Assembly (NCBI RefSeq): GCF_000321225.1
Contig: NW_004450277.1
Location: forward strand, 1,431,956 to 1,495,955
Source: Odobenus rosmarus divergens
Taxonomy: Eukaryota > Chordata > Mammalia > Carnivora > Odobenidae
Direction of reading: 5' to 3'
DNA: 64,000 nucleotides
The position numbers and the translations under genes were made by a program. Positions 48,301 through 57,300 of this stretch are shown piece by piece. Every line of letters begins with the position of its first letter. The stretch's first letter is position 1. Below the pieces are notes generated by a model that was not told the DNA's origin, did not search any database, and was given only the letters and a program-made list of their open reading frames with translations.

Positions 48301-51300
48301 GGTAGCACTCACTAATGTTGGCTGGCGTAGCTCCTTGTATCATACCTGTTTTTAATGTGATGACTCTCCCACCTAAGACTTAGAAAGGGGGTTCTTTGTT
48401 TAAAAAAAAAAATGAAAACTCTGTCACCTTGGAGAAATCCTGGACTTTGGGGGTTTGTTTGGATATGAGTTCTAGTGCTATAACAGGGTTGGCAGTGGCT
48501 TGACCAAATGAAAAGTATTTCTTGCATAAAAGCCTGAGCTTGTGAATGCCACTCTCTCTCTTACGGGTGCCTGCCACATTCTGCCTTATTCCTAGAGAAT
48601 GGTGACTTAAAGTCATTCCTTTTTGCATCTCGAGTGCGTCTGTGCCCAAGAGATGATTGTTGAATTTAAAAAAGATAAAAAAGGCTAAGCTTGCACCACA
48701 AAGTCTTTGGGGTCCAAGGTTCCATCTGTCTGGTGCTCTGCCACCGGGTTGCCCTTTAGGCCCAGGATGGTGTACCGTTACCATATCATGGGCCCATTTA
48801 GCTACAGGGCAAGCCAGAAGATGTGGCCATGAGCTGATTGGCTTCATGTCCAATTTAAAAATCACCAAGGTGCTTCCTGAAACCAATACTATACTATATG
48901 TTAACTAATTTCAAATAAAACCCAAAAAAAATTCCCCAGGGTGCTGTTACCACAAAGGAGAGAACAAAAATTGTGGCCAACCAGCAGGCTGTTCCACTCT
49001 GGAACCTGAGAGAAATGGTTACGCTCTGTAACCTTGGGCAAGCCCCACCACCTTCCTGGGCTTCCTCACTAGGAAACTTGGAAGTGATAGAGAATGGCTA
49101 AGAGGAGTGTCTACCACAGGGCCCCCCTCAGGAGCGCACAGGGACTCCCTCCTGCTTTTTCTCCAGGCCTCCAGCTCTTACCTTCTTCCTCTTCCTCTTC
49201 CTCCTTTGCTGGTGATGTAGGGCTGCCAGCAACCTTCCTGGTTTCTGTTGATGGCAAAGTAGGAAGATTCCTGAATGGACTGGGAGCTGGCTAAAGACCT
49301 GGGCTCAGTAGCAGCTGCCATTGATTGAGCACCCACTGTGTGCCAGGCACTGTGCTGAGTGCTTTGTGAGGACCATCTCACTTGCTCCCCAGAGCAGCCC
49401 TATCGGGGAGGTGCTGCAGTCCCCGTTTTACAGAGGAAGAGACTGAAGCTCAGAGAGGAAACTGCCTCCCCCAAGGTCACCTGGCTACAAATGCAGAGTC
49501 TGTGCTTCCAACACCACGGACCACCTCCCACTGACCCTGTGCCAGGCCTTTGTTCTCTCTGGGCCTCCAGTCCCTCCTCTAGGAAATCGGGGGGGTGGGG
49601 TTGCTGGGGAGGCTCTGACAGTGCCCACAGCCATGCCCTCCTCCGTCCAGGGGCTGACAGGTGGGAGGGGCAGCCCCGCCCCGGGGAGTGGACTTACCCG
49701 GCCTCTCTGCCCAGAGATCATCAATTATGAGTTTGACGCCAAGGACCTGGTATGCCTGGGCCTGAGCAGCATCGTTGGCGTCTGGTACCTGCTGAGGAAG
49801 GTAAGGAGCCAGAGCCTGGGGCGGGATGAGGGGAGCGTGGGAGGGGGCGCGGGGCAGGGTAGCCAGACAGACCATCTCACTCCCACTTTCCCCCAGCACT
49901 GGATTGCCAACAACCTCTTTGGCCTGGCCTTCTCCCTTAACGGGGTGGAGCTCCTGCACCTAAACAACGTCAGCACCGGCTGCATCCTGCTAGGCGGGCT
50001 CTTCATCTACGATGTCTTCTGGGTGAGTCGGGCTGGGACCCAAAGGGCCCCTTGGCAGGTGCCTGGGTGCCTCAGTTGGTTAAGCATCTGCCTTCGGCTC
50101 AGGTCATGATCCTGGGGTCCTGGGATCCAGCCCTCTATCGGGCTCCCTGTTCAGCGAGGAGTCTGCTTCTCCCTCTGTGCTCTCTCTGCCTTTCTCAAAT
50201 AAATAAATAAATAAATAATCTTTTTTTTTTTTTTTTTAAAGGGGGCCTTGCCTCCTCCATCCCTGTCTCACGGCAGTCATCTGATGGCCTGGAGATTGAG
50301 ACCCCAGAGCAGGTTCTCTCTGGGCCCACTTGCCCTTATCTGTGAAACAAATGAGAGAGCAGATTCCCCACATGGCTTAGAGCCCACCCTGTGCCCCAGG
50401 CCTTCCAGCCACCTCACTTCTTCCTCCCGGTGGTCCCAGCAGAGCTATTCCTTTCCTGTGTCTTCCCAGCAATCAAGTTGAGACTCCGAGAAGTTCAGGC
50501 AGGGGTGGTTAATGCTGATGAATGGGCCCAGCGAGGGCACCAGTCTGAGGACAGAGGCTGCTGTTGGCAGCACACTCTGGCACACACCAGCCCAGGGCTG
50601 AGGGACGTGCCACGCTCACTCCTGACAGGCATCACTGAGGGATCAAGGTCAGCCTGACTTAAGCACCTTTCCCTGGCCTCAGGCAGCCTCTTTCCCCCTT
50701 AAGTGGGTGGTGGTAGAGGACTTTATGTCCTAGGAGGGGCAGAGCCCTGAACAAACAGGACACCTGGCCTGGGCCATCAGAGGCCCTTTTCCAGCTCCTT
50801 CAAATTGCCCTGTTTATTGCCCAGAACCAGGAGTCCCATGAGGTATCCATATGACCAGTATCAGTAGCCACCTAATCTCAGCTTCACATCTGCTCTGGAG
50901 CACCTCCTCACTCCCTGCCCCTGTCCCTGTGGATCTCAGGCAACATTGCATCAGGAGTCCCTAGGACAGGGTACCAGGGTGGCTCAGTCAGTTAACCGTC
51001 TGACTCTTAGTTTCTGCTCAGGTCATGATCTCAGGGCCTCGAGACCAAGCCCTGCATTAGGCTCCAAGCTTAGAGAGGAGTCTGCTGGAGTCTCTTTCTC
51101 TCTCTCTCTCTCCCTCTGCCCGTCCCCACATGCGCTTTCTCTCTAAAAAAGTCTTAAAAAAAAAAAAAAATAGGAAAGAAAAGGAGTTCCTAAGACAGTG
51201 TTCCTTTCCCACCTGGCCCTCACCTCCCTCCAGACTCCTGTCTTCTCCTCCTAGGTATTTGGCACCAATGTGATGGTGACAGTGGCCAAGTCCTTTGAGG

Positions 51301-54300
51301 CACCAATAAAATGTAAGTGACCACATCCACCGTGGGGAGCCCCTCTGCTTCTACCTCATGGCCCTTCCCCCATCGTGGTCCCTCTTTTGGTTGGTCCCTC
51401 TCCCTTGGCTCTTCCCCACACATCTCTTCCTCCTCCAGGCCGTCCCGTGTCTCCAGCCTGGTTTCCTTCCCCTCCTTGATAGATTCATCTGGCTGTGTTC
51501 ACATGCAGTCAGCCTCTGCCCAGGTCCTGGCGTCCTGCCTCTTGGCCCCAGTGTAGTGTGATACGGGATGAGCCAGAGGGGAGCAGGCACAGAGGAGGGT
51601 GTCTAACATAGCCTGTAGCGGGGCATGCGGGGGCTCTCCAGGAAAGGGGACTCCACACTGAGGCCCAAAGCCTCTCACTGGGTGCCTTTAGCTGGCGCAG
51701 TCTGTCCCACACCCCTCACATGGCTCAGGTTTTGTTGTTCCATGTAGCTACCCGTTGTTGGTAAAGATGAGATAATCCAGCGGCCGGCATGTGGGTGTCA
51801 GTAAGCAATGCAGAAGTGTTGTCATCTCACTCTGTAGCAGGCCCTCGACAGCGCCTTACCCTCACCAAGTGCCGTCACCAAGAGCTGGCTGTCCGCCCCA
51901 CTGTCTTCCGCATGTCCACCTGTCCCTTCAGCTCATCACCTTGTGGCCCCAAGCTGGCTGCCACAGCTCCTAGTACTGACTCCTTACCCAGCCATGTCCA
52001 GAGGCAGAGGGAGGGCACTTTGCATCTGTCTCATTAGAGAAGGAGGTCTTTCCCCACAGGCCCAAATCCAAACTGGTCATCAGCAGAGGGGGTGGTGGAA
52101 AAGCATGATTAGCTTTGAGTTTAAGGCTCAGACACCCGGGAGTCCCCTCCTGGGATCACGAGACCCAAAGAAGAGGATGGAATGAGTCAAGCTGATAGCA
52201 GGGAGGAAGGGGAGAGTCGTGTTGGGAAGGCCTTGGTCTTGGGAAGCAAGCACCATGGGCACTGGGCAGCCAGGGTGAAGCTGGCCTCAGAGAAACAAGA
52301 AATAACTGTCCTCCTCAAAGTCTTGCTCTCCACTGCTGCAGACAGGCCTCCATGAGCCGGACAGACACTCCTGGCTACACACAGCTCCCAGGTGCTATGG
52401 TCCCAGCTCAGTGACCCCGAGGGAAACAAGTTTCTGCCAGCTTTGGTTTGAATAAACCAATGGGCCCATGAGCCAGGCCCTCCTGCTGGGGAGAGAGAGA
52501 TCACGATGGACAGGCCTGGGTCGCTGCCCTCCCCAGTGTCTGGGAACAGAGTATTTGAGTTGGCAGCCCCCCGGAACCAAGGGTGTAAAGCAAGGCAGTT
52601 CTGCAGCAGGAGAACAGATGCTGGGCCAGCTAGAGCAGCAGCTGTTGCCCACGTGCCATGATAGATGGAGCCAGCCAGGGTGCCAGGAAAGCTTTCCTGC
52701 AGGATGAACACATGTTTACCAAGGAAGCAGGGGCAGGGTGGGCCTTTGAAAAGAGAGCAGGGCTTCGGTAAAGGGCAGAGGCAGGGAAATGCACAGAGGG
52801 CCCTGGGAGCAGAGAATCAGGGAGGGAACGTGGCTGAGTTTAGGGGAGCAGCAGAAAAGAGGCCAGATTTGGGAAGCCAAGAGTATCATGCCAGGAAGCC
52901 TGGACTGCCCAGTGGGCAGTGAATGAGCCACTGGAAGGCTCTGAAGAAGACAGTGACACGATCATACTTGGGTTCTGGTGTGGGGAGAAAGCCCATCGCC
53001 CTCCACTGCTAGGCGTAGAGCTCAGGCAGGATAGCAGAGCCCTGTCAGGCTGCCTGGACCCAGATCTGACACTAGCTGGTTGGGTGACCTTAGGCAAGAG
53101 ACTTCATTCACCTCTCTGGGCCCTGGTTTTCACATCCACCTCTCAGAATTGAATGGTGCTAGGATTGGGAAGATCGAATGCTGAGAACTGTAAATCACTG
53201 TGACTATGCATTCGGGGTGGGAAGAAGTAGGTGGGGAAGGGCATCTGTGTGTTCATTAGGGAGGCATAAGCTCACCTAGAACCCCCAGTGTACCTCTGCT
53301 TACAAAGCGTTGGCCAGAGCTGGGTCATGTGGCCACCCCTAGCTGGAAGGGAAGTCGGGAATTCAGGGACCAGGGTTGTCCAGATCGTCTCAGCCTTGTG
53401 CCACTTGATCCATTCCCTGAGAAGGCTGCCCCACCCAAAGTCAGAACTGGGTTAGTAAAGAAGGCATGGGGTGACAGTTAACGATGTGCAAATAATCTGA
53501 TTCTCAGCACAGCTCTATGGGGTCAGTTCTGTTTTACCCATTCACAGGTGAGAAAACTAAGGCACAGAGCAGCTAAGTAACCTGTGCAAAGTCACAGAGC
53601 AGAGCCAAGATTCAGACCCATGCAGTCTCACCTTGAAGCCTACACCTAACTGCCCTTCTGCTTATAAGGCGCTAGGGAGGAGCTCCTGGGTGACTCGGTT
53701 AAGCGTCTGCGTTCAGCTCAGGTCATGATCTCAGGGTCCTGGGATCAAGTCCGCATCAGGCTTCCTGCTCAGCAGGAAGGGAGCCTACTTCTCCCTCTTC
53801 CTCTGCCCCTCCCCCCTCCCCCCCGCTTGTATTCTCGCTCTCTCAAATAAATAAAATATTAAAAAGAAAAAAAAACAAGGCGCTATGGATGAGATCCAAT
53901 TACAGTCACCTCTTGCCATAACTAGACACAGAGGAGGCATTTCTTTCCATCTGTGTTTATCTAAACAAGTCGGTCAGCATGATTTTTGAGTGAGGGCCTT
54001 CAAGTAAGGAGTTTGTAGGAGTGTGGCCTTTTTCTCTTCGGCACATCCAGGAAGGGCCTCCAGCCCAGGCTACCCCTGCTGCAGAGCAAGGGCCACCAGC
54101 TGCCCCTACCCTTGCTGTAGTGAGACGGAAAGCCTATTAGATGTCAGCACTGTGTGGGCTCTTTGGTCTCTTTCATCCATGTGGCTTTTGGGTCAATCCC
54201 ACTTCACCAGAGGGTTCCATAGCTACCGGCGAGCGCTGAAATGGTGTGCTGTGTGACCTCTAGCTCAGTAAAGGCAGGCAACCTTTGATCTCGATGATCC

Positions 54301-57300
54301 TAGATTCTTCCCCCTCTAACCCCCTGTGGTTCCAGATGGAGACTTTGCCCTTCAACCTGTCACCATCCTTGTGCCTCCCTGCTCCGCGCCCCCCCCTTTA
54401 TATGCAGGTGTGTGAGTTTCATGCAACAGAGCTAAGGGGCTGGGAGGCCATCTGAACCTGCCTCTCACCGATGCCTTGCATCCCTGTCTCCCCCCACAGT
54501 GGTGTTTCCCCAGGACCTACTGGAGAAGGGCCTCGAAGCGGACAACTTTGCCATGCTGGGACTTGGAGATATCGTCATTCCAGGTGAGCAGGCCAGGGTG
54601 GGGGCCACAGTGCAAGTGGTGGAGGGTCCTGAGAGGAGCAGGAACACCAGTACTGTGATGCAGCCTCGCCGCTGGGGACAGGGAAGGGAGAGGCCAGGCG
54701 ATTCCAGACACCCAGCCCTGGGTCAGCCCAGGGTCGAACACAGTCATGTACCAGGCCCTGAGCCAGGCAGCGGGGGGAACAGCAGTGAGCAAGACTGTCC
54801 TCACAGAGCTTCTGGTCTGACTGAACAGACATTACTCCAGAACAGCAAAATAAGGTGCCTGTGACAGACTGAAATACATTCTGTGAGAAGCGTATCTCGT
54901 GAGCCTTCGCACGCGTACCTGCCCCTTGCCAGTGTTTACGAGTAGTACCGATATGCCCAAAGTGCCAGAATCCCCGTGGTCCTCCTCCCCCAGTCCCAGG
55001 GAGAACATGGCTGTGTGTGTGGACACAGGGGGCACCGTGAGTGTACGCGCCTGTACTCTCGGCAAAGGGACGTGTGGTACACACCTGCTCGTCCACGTGA
55101 GCGGACCTCGGAACCGTCTGCATGTGGGTGCTAATCAGTGCACCTGGGCTCGGGGCACACAGCCCTGGGGGCCCGCAGCCTTGCCTGGCCTTGGGGCACC
55201 AGCAGCCTAAACTGCCGGTCCAAAGCCTCAGGGCAAAGCCAGGCTGCTGCTCTGTGGGTCGCTGCCATGGCTGAGCTTCAGATGTGTATATCTGCAGATC
55301 CGGGCCTGGTGACAGGTATCCAAAGGGCACACTTGTTCCTGTAGTCCAGAGGCTCAGAGTCCAAGGATGAGAAGCACCCCTGGTGCTTGCTTGAAAGAAG
55401 AAAGTGTGGAACAAGTGAAAAGCCAACCTATTTTCCACTCTAAGAAATGATGGTAGTTCTAATATCCTGGGATGGTACAGGCACTTCCGTTGTGACACTT
55501 TGATTTTGTGTGGCAGTGCAGGAGAGGTTTTCTCTTTTACCAGCGAGGAAACTGAGGCTCAGAAGTGAAGGGACTTTTACAACTTCATGCACCGGTAAAG
55601 GCCAAGGCCAGGCCCCAGTCCAGGTCTTCCGTCTGCAGAAAAAGCCTTCCCTGTCAGAAATGGGCCATAACAATAATGACAATAAGAAGATGATGATCAC
55701 CCCAGCCGCCACGGGTCAGGCGCCTGCTGGGTGCCCGCCACCATGCTGGCTGCTTCTCCCACGTTGTCACTTTGCTGCTCCTAGCAGCCCAGTGAGGTAA
55801 AGGGTATTTCCCTTTTACAGATGAGTAACTGAGGCTCCAGTTCCCAGGCACATAGGGGTATGGCCTTGAACCCGAGACTTTCCATAACTTGCAGTGCTGT
55901 GAGGCGGGGAGACGCAGCTCCATCAGACCGAAGAAATCGAGTCCCAGCAAGCAACCAGCTCACTGTGCAGGGCATGGGCTGCCCCAGGCTCCCCCCACCC
56001 CCCAGACTTTCCCAGTATCCTTGGCGGTCATAGTTCTGGGCTTGGGGTGTGCACAGGACACCCCTGCATGTACCTGCGTATCTAAGTATTTAAACAGTTT
56101 TAGTAGTTGAAAGTCCATTGCACCCTCGGAGCGCCCCAGTGATATTCCTCAAAGAATAGGCTGCTGCAGACCATTGTTTTGAGGACCAGATGCATGATTA
56201 GCGGTGAAAGCTCTTAGCAGAGCTCTGAGCCCTGGATGCGTTGGAGAACAGTTGTAGCATTCGGCCGCCAGGGGGATGCTGAGTTCCCAGCTTTGTTTCC
56301 AGAAAGGCAGCATTTGTCTTCTCTCTCACCCACCCACTCCCTACTCCCACACAGTCTCAACGTCTTTGGGGAGGACTAACTACTTTCCCGATTTAAAATC
56401 AGTCATATATTGAGGTGCCTGGCTGGCTCATCAGTGGAGCATGCAACTCTTGATCTCGGGGTTGTAGGTTCAAGCTCCACATTGGGTGTACAGATTGCTT
56501 AAGGATGGAATATTTAGAAATAAATAAATAAATAAGATAAAATTAGCCCTATGCTGCCAGTCAGTGCTTCTGATCAACTAAATGAGATTCAGCCCTTACC
56601 CTGTCTGAGCCCAGACACCAATGAGGGAGACAGACACAGATGGTTGTGGTGTGTGAGCAACATGCAGAGGCTGGCCTGGCTGTCTGTGTCTTGGGGAGTC
56701 TTGGGCTTTTGGGGTGTCTGGGCTGGGATTTGAAGTGCCAGTAGGAGTGCAGTGGGTGGACAGAGTTAATCATCCTCTACTGCGCTCCCGCAGAGCCTCC
56801 TGATGGTCTGCTTGGTCCTACGCCTCCCTCTAACCAAGCAATTGCCACACGGGTGTTCAGAATCTGTTTAGGGTGTGTTCCCTTACTCAGGGTAGAGACC
56901 CAGTTCCTCCTTGTGCCCCACGGCCCAGCATGGCTGGTCCATCCCCTTCATCTCCTGCTCTGGGCTGCAACCTTCCCGGCTCCTTGACCCATGCCACACC
57001 CAAGCCCCTCTTCCCTCAGGACCTTTGCATGCGCTGTTCCCTCTGCCTGGCAAGTGTCACTTCCTAAAGAAGCCCTTCTTCCTCTTCCCTTCCACTCCCC
57101 CTAGTCTGGCATATCCCCGGATATACCTTCCCATGACACAGAAAGCACCCTTTCACAGTTAGGATCTTATATTGAGTTTTGTTCCTGTTTGATCAGCATG
57201 TCTGCCTCCTTTCGCCTTGGTTGAGCTCTGTGGGTGCAGTGATTTTGCTCCCTGTTGTCTACAGTGCCTGGTACTTAGACACACTGGGCCCAGTGTGACA

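Larger units (their letters stand above)
47978..49714 (+). other. HM13: HM13 intron 4, no MCTS2-like retrogene seen
   Basis: In mouse the imprinted retrogene Mcts2 lies in the fourth intron of H13. Here the intron is only 1.74 kb. It holds a plus-strand MIR (about 48085-48325), a retroposon-like block ending in an A-rich tail (about 48640-48935), a minus-strand MIR (49318-49512) and a CTT/CCT-rich run (49181-49206). I see no MCTS1-like sequence or CpG-rich promoter. Confidence 0.75.
51313..54499 (+). other. HM13: HM13 intron 7
   Basis: A 3.2-kb intron holding a plus MIR-like stretch (53040-53215), a minus MIR (53480-53650) and one CanSINE (53679). The 51.3-53.0 kb part is GC-moderate unique sequence where I recognise no repeat or gene. 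Confidence 0.8.

Noticed and set aside
54575..55498. 307-codon antisense open frame in HM13 intron 8
   Set aside because: It overlaps the last bases of exon 8 on the opposite strand and has no domain, signal peptide or family resemblance I can see. Length alone in GC-rich intron is weak evidence.
56262..56278. Possible CTCF motif 'ccgccagggggatgc'
   Set aside because: It misses the GGC of the core, so it was not called.
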